Of a stretch of 64,000 bases of DNA, positions 1 to 9,171 are shown piece after piece. Numbering within the stretch: position 1 is the stretch's first letter; each line of letters opens with the position of its first letter. Both the position numbers and the translations under genes were made by a program. The notes beneath the pieces are model-generated. The model did not search any database, was not told the DNA's origin, and was given only the letters and a program-made list of their open reading frames with translations. Source of the DNA: Azorhizobium sp943371865 (GTDB lineage Bacteria > Pseudomonadota > Alphaproteobacteria > Rhizobiales > Xanthobacteraceae); NCBI RefSeq assembly GCF_943371865.1, contig NZ_CALRWL010000002.1, positions 274,981-338,980 on the forward strand, read 5' to 3'.

Positions 1-1
1 G

Positions 2-748
2 CCGGCGGAGCAGGCGTGGCGCTGGATGTTCGCGATCGGAGCGCTGCCGGCGCTGCTGGTGCTCTATCTGCGCGCCTATGTGAAGGAGCCGGAAGTGGCG
101 GCCCAATCCCGCGCCAAGGAGGCGGCCAAGGGCGGAAGCCCCTCCATTCTGGAAATTTTCCGTGGCCCGATCCTGAAGGTGACCGTGCTGGCCTCGCTGG
201 TGTCCACGGGGTGCCAGGGCGGCTACTATGCCATCACCTTCTGGGTGCCGCGCTTCCTGACCACCGAGCGCAAGCTCTCCATCGTCGGCTCGACCGGCTA
301 TCTCGCCGCGCTCATCATCGGCTCGTTCATCGGCTATCTGGTGGGGGCCTGGTATGCGGACCGCTACGGTCGCCGGAGCCTGTTCCTGGTCTTCTCCCTC
401 GGCGCCATCGTGGTCGTGGCGGCCTATACCCAGCTGCCGCTGTCGAATGAGGTCCTGTGGGTGCTGGGGTTCCCGCTGGGCTTCTTTGCCTCGGGCTATT
501 TCTCCGGCATGGGCGCTTTCCTGACCGAGCTCTATCCAACGCGGCTGCGTGGGTCGGGGCAGGGCTTCTGCTACAATTTCGGCCGGGGCATCGGTGCGCT
601 GTTTCCGTTCCTGGTCGGCTATCTCTCGCAAGCCACGACGCTCGCCGACGCCATCTGCATCTTTGCGGTGATCGCCTATGTGGTGTTCTTCGCCGCCGCC
701 TACATGCTTCCAGAAACCCGTGGCAAGGTACTCTTCGCCGATGCGTGA
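2..748 (+). CDS. MFS transporter, C-terminal part (cut by window start)
   Basis: This is the C-terminal half of a major facilitator superfamily transporter; the reading frame is open from base 2, so the true start lies outside the window. About 248 residues are visible, with roughly six hydrophobic helices. A loop motif of the form WYADRYGRR matches the MFS inter-helix signature, and ELYPTRLRGSGQG is typical of the sugar-porter/aromatic-acid symporter branches. The stop codon overlaps the start of the following amidohydrolase, so the two are probably co-translated, and the transporter may import the compound that the hydrolase processes. The substrate cannot be read from this fragment. The family is confident, the specificity unknown. 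Confidence 0.85.
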   Translation, partial: PAEQAWRWMFAIGALPALLVLYLRAYVKEPEVAAQSRAKEAAKGGSPSILEIFRGPILKVTVLASLVSTGCQGGYYAITFWVPRFLTTERKLSIVGSTGYLAALIIGSFIGYLVGAWYADRYGRRSLFLVFSLGAIVVVAAYTQLPLSNEVLWVLGFPLGFFASGYFSGMGAFLTELYPTRLRGSGQGFCYNFGRGIGALFPFLVGYLSQATTLADAICIFAVIAYVVFFAAAYMLPETRGKVLFADA

Positions 749-1637
749 CACAGGTTCGTCCCCTCAGAGTGCCCCGGCGTGTCCGGGGCCGGATCCCCTG
801 CCGCACGGGCCGACGCGCTATCGCGTGCCGCCGGGCGCCGTGGATACCCATGCGCATGTCATTGGGGCGCCCCCGGCCTATCCTTTCGTGGCCGGCCGCA
901 GCTACACGCCGCCCGAGGCGAGCGCGCACAGCTATCTCGCCATGCTCGACGCGACCGGCATGGCTTATGGCGTGCTGGTCCAGGTCAGCGTGCATGGCAC
1001 CGACAATCGCCTCTTGGTGGCGACGCTCGCCGCCAACCGGGAGCGCTTGCGCGGGATTGCGGTGATCCCGCTGGGTCTCCCCGATCGCGAACTGGCGGAC
1101 CTGAAAGCCGCGGGCATTGTCGGGTTGCGCCTGAACATCCTTTATGGTGGCGGTATCGGGTTCGCGCAGCTCGATGCCTATGCCGCGCTCGCCCGGGAGA
1201 TGGGCTGGCATCTGCAGTTTCTGGTGGATGCGCGGGATCTCACGCCACTCGCGCCGACGCTCGCCAAGCTTGAGGTGCCTTTCGTCGTCGATCACTGGGG
1301 GCATTTCCCGGTCTCGCGCGGTCTCGCCGACATGGGCTTTCAGACGCTGCTCGCGCTGGTGCGCGATGGCGGCTGGGTGAAGCTCTCGGGGGCCTTCCGC
1401 AATTCCGTCGATGGCCCGCCCTATGCCGATACGATTCCCTTTGCGCAGCGACTGCTGGAGGCGGCCCCCGATCGCTGCGTCTGGGGTTCCGACTGGCCGC
1501 ATGTGGCGCATTGGAAACCGATGATGAACGTCGGGGACCTGCTGGATCTGCTGGCTGACTGGGTCCCCGACGCGGCTGCACGAGAGCGCGTCCTGGTGGA
1601 CAATGCGCACCGGCTTTATGGCTTCCCGCCGATCTGA
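741..1637 (+). CDS. Amidohydrolase, 2-pyrone-4,6-dicarboxylate lactonase-like (LigI family)
   Basis: A 298-residue TIM-barrel metal-dependent hydrolase of the amidohydrolase-2 group. The N-terminal VDTHAHVIG supplies the first metal or substrate histidines, DHWGHF lies in the middle, and WGSDWPH near the C-terminus carries the catalytic Asp; this set is characteristic of LigI-like lactonases. The ATG at 741 is preferred because it overlaps the upstream transporter stop and leaves a normal N-terminus; an earlier in-frame start at 678 would lie inside the transporter gene. Coupling to an MFS permease suggests uptake and ring opening of a lactone or cyclic acid, but LigI relatives act on diverse lactones, so the exact substrate is open. 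Confidence 0.8.
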   Translation: MRDTGSSPQSAPACPGPDPLPHGPTRYRVPPGAVDTHAHVIGAPPAYPFVAGRSYTPPEASAHSYLAMLDATGMAYGVLVQVSVHGTDNRLLVATLAANRERLRGIAVIPLGLPDRELADLKAAGIVGLRLNILYGGGIGFAQLDAYAALAREMGWHLQFLVDARDLTPLAPTLAKLEVPFVVDHWGHFPVSRGLADMGFQTLLALVRDGGWVKLSGAFRNSVDGPPYADTIPFAQRLLEAAPDRCVWGSDWPHVAHWKPMMNVGDLLDLLADWVPDAAARERVLVDNAHRLYGFPPI

Positions 1638-1830
1638 ATGCGCCAAGGCTTGATGGCGCCATGGCGTCCCGTCCGCCCCTCCGGGCTGTAGGTTCTGCGT
1701 GATGACGGTATTTGGCCAGGGGCGGACGTGCATCAGGCGTCGCAGCGGTAGACAAAGCCGGCGTCAGGCCAAGCCACAGAGCAGATTGCGCCGTAGCAAG
1801 GTAGGGTAAAATCCACGTCCCTTCACTTGG

Positions 1831-1850
1831 GCATAATGCACAGATTATGC
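1831..1850. promoter_or_regulatory. Inverted repeat upstream of the chemosensory operon
   Basis: A perfect 7-bp inverted repeat, GCATAAT-N6-ATTATGC, lies about 80 nt before the receptor start at 1929, in a 291-nt intergenic region that is A+T-rich relative to its surroundings. Its size and placement fit a dimeric regulator operator. No regulator can be named from the sequence. Confidence 0.4.
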
Positions 1851-1928
1851 TGCAATGAATGAAGCTGAAGCCGGCCGCATCCGTGTTAAATCTGGGGGCA
1901 GGCGGCGCTGGCTCGGCCGGAGGGACGG

Positions 1929-3884
1929 ATGGTTCTTGTAAAGACGACGACGTTGGCCGCCCGCGCCAAAACGCGAAAATCCCCCTCAGACGCACAGGCC
2001 GTGCCCGTATCCACCGTTGAGCCGACGCTGAAGCCCGCGCCGGTCAAGAGGGCCGCCGCCAAGCGGCCCCAGGGCTCGCGCCGCGACATTGCACGGGAAC
2101 GTATCGCTGCGGCCGCCACGGAACTGGGGAGCGGCCTTAAGGCGGCATCGAGCGCCGTCGAGGAATTGCGGCGTGCACTGACGGAGATTGCCAGCGGCGC
2201 CGAAGAGGCGGCAGGGGCGGCCCACGAATCCCTGGCGGCCGTGATGGCGATGAGCGCCAATTTCGGTCAGGCGCGGGAACGCGCCGAGGGCGCGCGGCAG
2301 CGGGCGGAGATCCTGCAGAATCTGCTTGCCGCTACGGGAGCCTCCATAGAGGCCTCCGTGAAGGCGGTCGAGGTGAATGCCCGACGCCAGTTGGCCAGCG
2401 TCGGCCTGATCGAGATCCTCGAACGGCACGCCGCCAAGATCGGCGAGATCACCAAAAGCGTGGCCGACATTGCCGATCAGACCAGCCTCCTGGCGCTGAA
2501 TGCCGCGATCGAGGCCGCGCGTGCGGGCGATGAGGGCCGAGGCTTCGCCGTCGTCGCCGATGAGGTCCGCGCCTTGGCCGAAGTGTCGGAAGCGCGGTCG
2601 ATTGAGATCCGGGTCTTGGCCGAGCGCATCGGAACGTCCGTCCGCGGCATTGCCGATCAGCTCAGGGCAGCCGCAACGGCCGCCGAGGCCGAGGCGGCAG
2701 CTGGGGCCGAGATCAGTGAAAACCTGGCGGCGGTCCGTCGCGAGATGGCCGTTCTGGGGGAGGACAGCCAGGCCATCCTCATCTCCGCGGTGGAAGCGGC
2801 CGGGGCCGCAAACGAGATGCGGCGCGGTGCCGAGAGCGTGTCCAGTGCCGCCGAAGAGCAGGCGTCTGCCGCCGCGGAGGCGCAGCGCGCCGTGCAGGAG
2901 CAGAGCCAGTCCATTGAGCAAAGCCATGCGGCGGCGGAGTCCCTGGGACGTATCATCGACGCCTTGATCGGTGGACGGGGCGATGAGCATGCGGCCCATC
3001 AGACCGCAGCAGCGGCTGAGCAACTGTCGGCCACGGTGCAGGAGCTGTCCGGTGCGGCCGGCGAAATCCTGATCGCGATCGATCAGATCAGCCGCGGCGC
3101 CCAAATTCAGGCGGCTGCAACCCAGCAGGCCAGCACGGCCATGGAAGAGATCGAGAAGGCCGCGCGCAGTTCGAGCGCCCATGCGAAGGGCACCGCCAAG
3201 CGCGTGAGCACCATGCGCGCCTTGCTTGGTGCCAGCCACGCGGCGGTGAGTCGGCTGGTGAGCGGCGCGGCGCGATCCGTCGCGGAAAGCAGCGCCATTC
3301 TGCTCACGCTCGAAGACCTTGAGGCGCAGGCGCGGGCCATTGGCAAGTTTACGGACGGCCTCGGCCTCATGTCCGTGCAGATCACCATGCTGGGGACGAG
3401 CGGTGCGGTTGAAGCGGCACGGGCGGGCGAAGCGGGACGGGGCTTTTCGGTCGTATCGGCCGATATCCGCACGCTGGCACGCGACGCGTCGGGTAATGCA
3501 GACGCGGTGAAGGATCTGGTTGCCGACATTTCCACCCAGATCTCGAGAGTTCGTCGTGACCTGGACCAGATCGGCGCGCTTTCGGGCGCGGAGATGGAGA
3601 AGCGACGCGCGATCGAGGACCGCCTGACTGAAATCACCAGCGAAACCACGCGCCTACAAGTGAGCTCTGATGACATCGCGACGGGTGCAGATGCGGTCCT
3701 CTCCACCAGCATCGAGGTGATGTCGGGCATCCATCAAATTGCCGCGGCCGCAGAAGAAGCCAGCAATGCGGCCGCTCAGGCCGTCACGGCGGCTCGCCAG
3801 CAATCGCAGAGTGCCGAGGACCTCGCGGCGGCGATTGAAGAGATCGCGCTTCTCGCCGACGAACTCCAGCAGGGTTTGACCTGA
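1929..3884 (+). CDS. Soluble methyl-accepting chemotaxis protein with two signalling tips
   Basis: A 651-residue chemoreceptor without transmembrane segments or a recognisable ligand domain; after a basic, Ala/Pro-rich first 50 residues it is almost all helical heptad-like sequence. A canonical kinase-control tip is at residues 180-216 (IADQTSLLALNAAIEAARAG followed by the GRGFAVVA stretch). A second, divergent hairpin is at about 475-516 (AVEAARAGEAGRGFSVVS), where the usual LNAA is replaced by TSGA. It therefore looks like two receptor signalling units in tandem. No CheR-docking pentapeptide was seen at the C-terminus. It heads the che operon and presumably forms a cytoplasmic array with the downstream triple CheW and CheA. 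Its signal input is unknown. Confidence 0.88.
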   Translation: MVLVKTTTLAARAKTRKSPSDAQAVPVSTVEPTLKPAPVKRAAAKRPQGSRRDIARERIAAAATELGSGLKAASSAVEELRRALTEIASGAEEAAGAAHESLAAVMAMSANFGQARERAEGARQRAEILQNLLAATGASIEASVKAVEVNARRQLASVGLIEILERHAAKIGEITKSVADIADQTSLLALNAAIEAARAGDEGRGFAVVADEVRALAEVSEARSIEIRVLAERIGTSVRGIADQLRAAATAAEAEAAAGAEISENLAAVRREMAVLGEDSQAILISAVEAAGAANEMRRGAESVSSAAEEQASAAAEAQRAVQEQSQSIEQSHAAAESLGRIIDALIGGRGDEHAAHQTAAAAEQLSATVQELSGAAGEILIAIDQISRGAQIQAAATQQASTAMEEIEKAARSSSAHAKGTAKRVSTMRALLGASHAAVSRLVSGAARSVAESSAILLTLEDLEAQARAIGKFTDGLGLMSVQITMLGTSGAVEAARAGEAGRGFSVVSADIRTLARDASGNADAVKDLVADISTQISRVRRDLDQIGALSGAEMEKRRAIEDRLTEITSETTRLQVSSDDIATGADAVLSTSIEVMSGIHQIAAAAEEASNAAAQAVTAARQQSQSAEDLAAAIEEIALLADELQQGLT

Positions 3885-3885
3885 G

Positions 3886-5334
3886 GTGATGTCCGCCGAG
3901 ATCTCCCGCAGCCTGACGGTCCGCGCGGGTATCACCCGCGTTGCCGTGGCTGCCGAGGAGGTCGCCGAGGTCATCCGTATGCCCCGGATCACGCGCGTGC
4001 CCCATGCCCCGCCATGCCTGCTCGGCGTCGCTCATTCGCGGGGCATCGTCCTGCCGGTGATTTCGCTGGGCGCCTTGCTTGGCAATGCCCAAGGAGGGGA
4101 TGCGACCCGCGTCGTGGTGTTGCGCCGCGCGCCGGCGATCGGACTGGCCGTCGATGCCGTCGAAACCCTCCAGCGCCTGTCCGCGCAACAGGGGCGGCCC
4201 GAGCGCGGTCGCCTGATGCTTGGCGAGGGGGACGACGCGCGCGCGTTCGATCTCGACGCGGCCCTGCGCGAACGGTTTTCCGACTATCGTCGGGCGCAGC
4301 GCAGCCATGACGGCGCGACGACCGGGCCGCCCGTAGCGGCGGCTCGTGAGACAAAGGCGTTCCTGGCCTTTTCGCTCGCGGACCAGGCCTACGCGCTGCC
4401 GCTGGACGGGATTGCAGAGGTGATGGACGCACCGTCTGCACTGCTGGCTCTGCCCCATACGGATGCGGTGCTGTCCGGCGTCCTCGACTGGCGCGGGCAA
4501 TGTGTGCCGGCCGTATCGCTTCGCGCGCTGCTGGGGCTGCCGGAGCAGCCGCTTGCGCCGAGCGACCGAACCATCGTGGTGCGGATCGGGGCCCACCACG
4601 TGGCGCTGCTGGTGGATCACGTCAGCGCCATCCTGCGCGTTCCGGCCGAGGCGATCGGGCCGGCGCCCAGCATTTTCAACAGCGGGACCGGGGAAGCGCG
4701 GATTGACGCCCTGATCAGATTGCCGGACGGGCGGGGGCTGGTTTCCATTCTCACGCCGGAGCGCATCCTTGCGGACGCGCGCGTCGGTGCTCTCCTGGCC
4801 GCGCCCTCCCATCGAGCCGACCTGCCGATGGCCAGTCCCGCGCCCACCGCCGCCGCCCGCCAGCGGTTTCTGATGATGCGGCTCGGCGACGAGACCTACG
4901 GGATCCCGATCGCCTGTGTGGAGGAGGTGGTGCGCTTCCCTGATGCCCTGACGCGCCTTCCGCGAGCGCCCGACTATGTCCACGGTGTAATGAACCTTCG
5001 CGGCAAGGTTATTCCGGTCATCGACCAGCGCCGTCGCTTCGCGTTGGACGGGGACGAGGGCCAAGCGACGCGCCGCATCGTCATCGTCACGGTGTCCGAG
5101 GTGCGGGCCGGATTTGCCGTTGACGCGGTATCGTCCATCCTTGACGTGGCGGACGCGGATCTGATGCCGTCGCCGGAACTATCCGGCGCGGATGATCGTT
5201 TGTTTGATCGAGCCGTCCCGCCTGGAGGTGCTCACGAGGGGGACATCATTCTGATCATCGACCCGAAGGTGCTGCTCGCGCGCGCCGCGGCCGACATCGC
5301 GCACGACCTCGTGCCTGGGTCCGCCGCGCCGTGA
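3886..5334 (+). CDS. Triple CheW-domain chemotaxis coupling protein
   Basis: A 482-residue protein made of three successive CheW-like modules, at about residues 5-130, 155-300 and 325-475. Each shows the CheW pattern of a conserved beta strand, a short segment such as LRGKVIPVIDQR or WRGQCVPAVSLR, and a following V-D-H/A-V strand. CheW modules link chemoreceptor tips to CheA; most organisms use single-domain CheW, so a three-module protein could bridge several receptor or kinase units. The start is GTG at 3886 or ATG at 3889, immediately after the receptor stop; the last 4 nt overlap cheB. No separate single-domain CheW gene is present in the operon. Confidence 0.88.
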   Translation: MMSAEISRSLTVRAGITRVAVAAEEVAEVIRMPRITRVPHAPPCLLGVAHSRGIVLPVISLGALLGNAQGGDATRVVVLRRAPAIGLAVDAVETLQRLSAQQGRPERGRLMLGEGDDARAFDLDAALRERFSDYRRAQRSHDGATTGPPVAAARETKAFLAFSLADQAYALPLDGIAEVMDAPSALLALPHTDAVLSGVLDWRGQCVPAVSLRALLGLPEQPLAPSDRTIVVRIGAHHVALLVDHVSAILRVPAEAIGPAPSIFNSGTGEARIDALIRLPDGRGLVSILTPERILADARVGALLAAPSHRADLPMASPAPTAAARQRFLMMRLGDETYGIPIACVEEVVRFPDALTRLPRAPDYVHGVMNLRGKVIPVIDQRRRFALDGDEGQATRRIVIVTVSEVRAGFAVDAVSSILDVADADLMPSPELSGADDRLFDRAVPPGGAHEGDIILIIDPKVLLARAAADIAHDLVPGSAAP

Positions 5335-6407
5335 CCAAGCTGCTGGTTGTCGATGATTCCGCATTGATGCGCCGCGTCCTGGGGGAGATCTTCCGCGATG
5401 AGGACGGCTTCGAGGTGGCATTTGCGCGCGATGGTGTCGAGGCATTGGCTCAGCTCCACGCCTTTCAGCCCGATGTCATCACGTTAGACGTGCAGATGCC
5501 GCAGATGAATGGTCTGAGTTGCCTGGACCGGATCATGGTCGAGCGGCCGTGTCCCGTGGTGATGGTCTCCTCGCTCACGGGGGATGGCGCCGAAGCAACG
5601 CTGAGCGCGCTGGAACTCGGAGCCGTGGACTTCGTTCTGAAGCCGCCCGGCACGGTCTCGCTGGCCATAGATGATCTGTCGCGGGTGCTGATTGAAAAGG
5701 TCCGCGGCGCGGCGGCTTCACGTATGCCGAGTTCCCGTCGCTTGGCGGAACGGCTTCGTGCGCGCGCCGCGGCAAGGCCCGAACCCCGTTCCGCCCAAAA
5801 GCGTCGGGCGGACCGTGTGACCGACGCCCTGGAGGGCGTGGTGATCATCGGAACCTCCACCGGTGGGCCGCCCGCCCTGGACGCCGTCCTCTCCCAGCTC
5901 TCCGGCGACTTTCCCTGGCCCATCCTGGTGGCGCAGCACATGCCGGCGGCCTTCACCGCGTCGCTGGCCCGCCGGCTGGATGGGCTTTGTGCCCTGAGGG
6001 TGATGGAGGTCACGCGCCCGACCCCCCTTGCGGCGGGATGTGTCTACGTGGCGCGGGGGGATGCGGACATGATCGTCAGCATGCGCGGCACCGGCCCGGT
6101 GGCCATGCCGGTTCCGGCCAGCGACACCTACCGTTGGCATCCGAGCGTCGATCGTCTCGTCTCCAGTGCGGCCGCGATCTTTCCAGCGGCGCAACTGGTT
6201 GGGGTGCTGATGACGGGCATGGGCAACGACGGGGCACAGGCCATGGCGGCGTTGCGCGCTGGCGGCGGCCGGACGATCGCCGAGTCGGAAGACAGCGCGG
6301 TCGTCTGGGGCATGCCGGGGGAACTGGTGCGGGCAGGCGGTGCGGATGTGGTCGTGCCGCTGGAGATGATTGCGGGGCGACTTGTGGACATGGTCGCCGC
6401 CCGATGA
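5331..6407 (+). CDS. cheB: Chemotaxis response regulator protein-glutamate methylesterase CheB
   Basis: A 358-residue CheB. The N-terminal receiver carries the acidic pair in VVDDS and the phosphoacceptor D53 in LDVQMPQMNG. The C-terminal methylesterase domain shows the Ser-His-Asp triad: Ser in IGTSTGGPPAL, His in AQHMPAAFT and Asp in MTGMGNDGA. It removes receptor methyl esters when phosphorylated by CheA and so provides adaptation with CheR. The GTG start at 5331 overlaps the CheW-protein stop by 4 nt and its own stop overlaps cheR, which supports one polycistronic transcript. Full length for the family. Confidence 0.95.
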   Translation: MTKLLVVDDSALMRRVLGEIFRDEDGFEVAFARDGVEALAQLHAFQPDVITLDVQMPQMNGLSCLDRIMVERPCPVVMVSSLTGDGAEATLSALELGAVDFVLKPPGTVSLAIDDLSRVLIEKVRGAAASRMPSSRRLAERLRARAAARPEPRSAQKRRADRVTDALEGVVIIGTSTGGPPALDAVLSQLSGDFPWPILVAQHMPAAFTASLARRLDGLCALRVMEVTRPTPLAAGCVYVARGDADMIVSMRGTGPVAMPVPASDTYRWHPSVDRLVSSAAAIFPAAQLVGVLMTGMGNDGAQAMAALRAGGGRTIAESEDSAVVWGMPGELVRAGGADVVVPLEMIAGRLVDMVAAR

Positions 6408-7261
6408 AACGGCTGCCCGCACCGGCCCAGAAGGTTCTCAGCCGGGACGATCTGCAGCAGGTGTGCGACTTCCTCTATCAACAGACCGGCATGCTGTTCG
6501 GCGAATCCAAGCGCTATTACATTGAGCGGCGGGTGACAGACCGCGTTCTCACCACCGGTGCCGCCAGCTTTGCCGTCTATTTCGATCGGCTCCGCTCCAA
6601 TCCGGCGGAGCGGGAGAAGCTGATCAACGCCTTTACCGTCAACGAGACCTATTTCTATCGCGAGGAACACCAGCTTGCGTGCCTGGGCCGCTCGCTTCTG
6701 CCCGACCTCATCACCTCCCGCCGTCCCGGCGACAAGATCAGGATATGGTCGGCGCCGTGCTCCACGGGCGAGGAGCCTTACTCCATTGCCATCTGGCTGC
6801 TAGAGAACTGGCGGCTGGTCGACGCCTACCACATCGAGATCGTCGGCTCGGACATCGATACCCAGGCACTGGAGGCGGCACGTCAGGGGCGGTATGGTGA
6901 GAGGGCCTTGTCGCGTCTGTCGCCCGATCTGCTTGAGGCCTATTTCGAGCCGGCGCAGTATCAATACTGGCAGATCCTCCATGACCTGAGGGAATCGGTG
7001 ACATTCTCCCACGCCAACCTCATCGACCGAGCCAGCCTGGCACCGCAGGGAACGTTCGACGTCATCTTCTGCCGCAACGTACTGATCTATTTCGATGACG
7101 AGGCTCGGCTGCTGGCCGCCGACAATCTCTATGACCGGTTGAAGCCGGGCGGCTATCTGTGCCTCGGGCATTCCGAAGCCATGAGCCGGATCAGTGGACG
7201 TTTCACCACCCGACGCTTCGAGGACGCCATCGTCTATCAACGCCCCCGTGACATCCCATGA
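6404..7261 (+). CDS. cheR: Chemotaxis protein methyltransferase CheR
   Basis: A 285-residue S-adenosylmethionine-dependent methyltransferase that adds methyl groups to glutamates on the chemoreceptor helices. The N-terminal helical domain precedes the signature NETYFYRE at about residue 80; the SAM-binding loop IWSAPCSTGEEPYSIA and the downstream FCRNVLIYF motif are both typical of CheR. The start ATG at 6404 overlaps the cheB stop, and the stop overlaps the cheA start. Together with CheB it gives the system a complete methylation-based adaptation module, so the soluble receptor is likely an adapting sensor. Confidence 0.95.
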   Translation: MKRLPAPAQKVLSRDDLQQVCDFLYQQTGMLFGESKRYYIERRVTDRVLTTGAASFAVYFDRLRSNPAEREKLINAFTVNETYFYREEHQLACLGRSLLPDLITSRRPGDKIRIWSAPCSTGEEPYSIAIWLLENWRLVDAYHIEIVGSDIDTQALEAARQGRYGERALSRLSPDLLEAYFEPAQYQYWQILHDLRESVTFSHANLIDRASLAPQGTFDVIFCRNVLIYFDDEARLLAADNLYDRLKPGGYLCLGHSEAMSRISGRFTTRRFEDAIVYQRPRDIP

Positions 7262-9171
7262 CCGACGAATTGATGACGCAGTTCCTCATCGAGGCGCGCG
7301 AGGCGGTCGCGAGCGCGGAGCGCAATCTCGCGGTGCTGTTGCGCCGCCCGGACGATGTCCCGGCATTCGAGAGCTGCTTCCGGGCCGTTCACACGCTCAA
7401 GGGCTCCACCGGACTGTTCGATCTGGTGCCCATGGGGCTGATCCTGCACGGGGCGGAAGATTTGCTCACGAACCTGCGCACGGCGCGCACGGGTACGGCG
7501 GAAGACTTCGAGGCCATCATCGGTGTGATCGATCACGTCGATCGGTGGCTCGATGCCCTGGAGCGGACCGGCGTCCTGCCCCGCGACGCGGAGCGCATCG
7601 CCACCGCTGACAGCAGCCGGCTGAGGGAATTGGCCGGGGCGTCTTCCACCGCGGAAGGTGCGCGGAACGGGCCATCGATCCCGTTCCAGATCCCGCCGGC
7701 GTTCGCCGGGCACACCGGGCTGGCCATCCGGTACACGCCGCGCAGCGACTGCTATTTTTCCGGCGATGATCCGCTCGCCATCCTGTCGGCGGTGCCTGGG
7801 CTCGTAGATCTGAGGATTTCGCCGCGCGAACCGTGGGGTGCGCTGGCGGACTATGATCCCTATGCCTGCAATCTGGTGCTGGAGGCGGTCACGTCCGCCA
7901 GCCGCAGCGCCGTTGAGGCCGCGGTCCGATTTGTCGCGGACCAGGTCGAGATTGCTGAATTGGCCGGTGGCCCCGCTCCGGCGCAACCGGGGCCTGAAGG
8001 GGTCCGCCGGACCCTGCGTATCGACGCCGAACGCATTGATCGGCTGGCGGACATTGCCGACGATCTGGTGATCGCCAAGAATGGGTTTGCCGATCTGGCC
8101 AAGCTGGCAGGACGCAAAGGCGATGCCGAGGCACTGGTGCAAGCGCTGCGCGTGCGGCACGCCCAGCTTGAGCGTCTCGTCATCGACCTGCACGCGGCGG
8201 TTGGCCAGGTGCGACTTCTGCCGCTTGAGTCTTTGTTCAGCCGCTTTCCGCGCCTCGTCCGCGACATTGCACGGACACTGGGAAAGACGGTGGAACTGGA
8301 GATCGAGGGCGGGCAGATCGAGGTGGACAAGGCCGTGGTCGATGGGCTGTTCGATCCACTGCTTCACGTCCTGCGCAATGCGGTGGACCATGGCGTTGAG
8401 GACCTGTCCGCCCGTCGCCGGGCCGGCAAGCCGGATACGGCAGCCATCCGCCTGAGCGCGCGTACGCAGGCCGACCAGGTGGTGATCGAGGTGAGGGATG
8501 ACGGGGCGGGCATCGATCCGGCACGCATCCGCGCCTTGGCGGTTGAGCGGTGCCTCATGAGCGGCGCGGCAGCCGATGCGCTGGATGACCGGGCGGCGAT
8601 CGACCTCATCTTCATTCCCGGCTTCTCCTCCGCCGCCGAAGTCAGCGCCGTGTCCGGACGGGGCGTTGGCATGGACGTGGTCCGCGACGCGGCGCTCCGC
8701 CTCGGCGGAACGGTTGGCGTTGACAGCCAGAAGGGACAGGGCTCTACCGTCCGGTTTATTTTGCCGATAACGCGCGTTCTGACGCGGGTAATGATCGTCA
8801 CCTGCGGCGGCGAGCGTTATGGTCTGGCGCTGGAGCACATTGTCGAGACGGTGCGGGTGGACGTCGAGCGGATCATTCCGATCCGGAGTGGCAGGGCATT
8901 CCGGCTCCGGGACGAGGTGATCCCGCTGGTCGCGCTTTCTGCCCTGGTCGGGGTCGGCGGTGCGCCGTCACGCGCCGTCGAGCGGGTCGTTGTGGTGCGC
9001 ATGGGTGGAGAGCATGTCGGTCTCATCGTCGATGGGATCACCGACCATATGAACGCCGCGGTGCGCCCCATGAGCGGACTGCTTGCCGCCGCCCCCGGCA
9101 TGCGCGGGACGGCCTTGCTTCCCGACGGTGCGGTGCTGATGATCCTCGACATGTCGGAGTTCATTCCGTGA
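7258..9171 (+). CDS. cheA: Chemotaxis histidine kinase CheA
   Basis: A 637-residue CheA. The P1 Hpt domain carries phosphoaccepting H45 in AVHTLKGS. A P2-like regulator-binding segment follows at about 140-240, then P3 dimerisation helices and the P4 ATPase domain, with N-box LRNAVDHGVED, G1 VRDDGAGID and G2 GRGVGMDVVRD. A P5 CheW-like regulatory domain occupies roughly the last 135 residues. It autophosphorylates under receptor control and donates phosphate to CheB, CheY and possibly other receivers. It overlaps both neighbours by 4 nt. All catalytic boxes look intact, so it should be an active kinase. Confidence 0.95.
   Translation: MTDELMTQFLIEAREAVASAERNLAVLLRRPDDVPAFESCFRAVHTLKGSTGLFDLVPMGLILHGAEDLLTNLRTARTGTAEDFEAIIGVIDHVDRWLDALERTGVLPRDAERIATADSSRLRELAGASSTAEGARNGPSIPFQIPPAFAGHTGLAIRYTPRSDCYFSGDDPLAILSAVPGLVDLRISPREPWGALADYDPYACNLVLEAVTSASRSAVEAAVRFVADQVEIAELAGGPAPAQPGPEGVRRTLRIDAERIDRLADIADDLVIAKNGFADLAKLAGRKGDAEALVQALRVRHAQLERLVIDLHAAVGQVRLLPLESLFSRFPRLVRDIARTLGKTVELEIEGGQIEVDKAVVDGLFDPLLHVLRNAVDHGVEDLSARRRAGKPDTAAIRLSARTQADQVVIEVRDDGAGIDPARIRALAVERCLMSGAAADALDDRAAIDLIFIPGFSSAAEVSAVSGRGVGMDVVRDAALRLGGTVGVDSQKGQGSTVRFILPITRVLTRVMIVTCGGERYGLALEHIVETVRVDVERIIPIRSGRAFRLRDEVIPLVALSALVGVGGAPSRAVERVVVVRMGGEHVGLIVDGITDHMNAAVRPMSGLLAAAPGMRGTALLPDGAVLMILDMSEFIP

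Noticed and set aside
7237..8838. A 533-codon minus-strand frame opposite cheA
   Set aside because: Antisense shadow; cheA on the + strand has all kinase boxes and operon overlaps.
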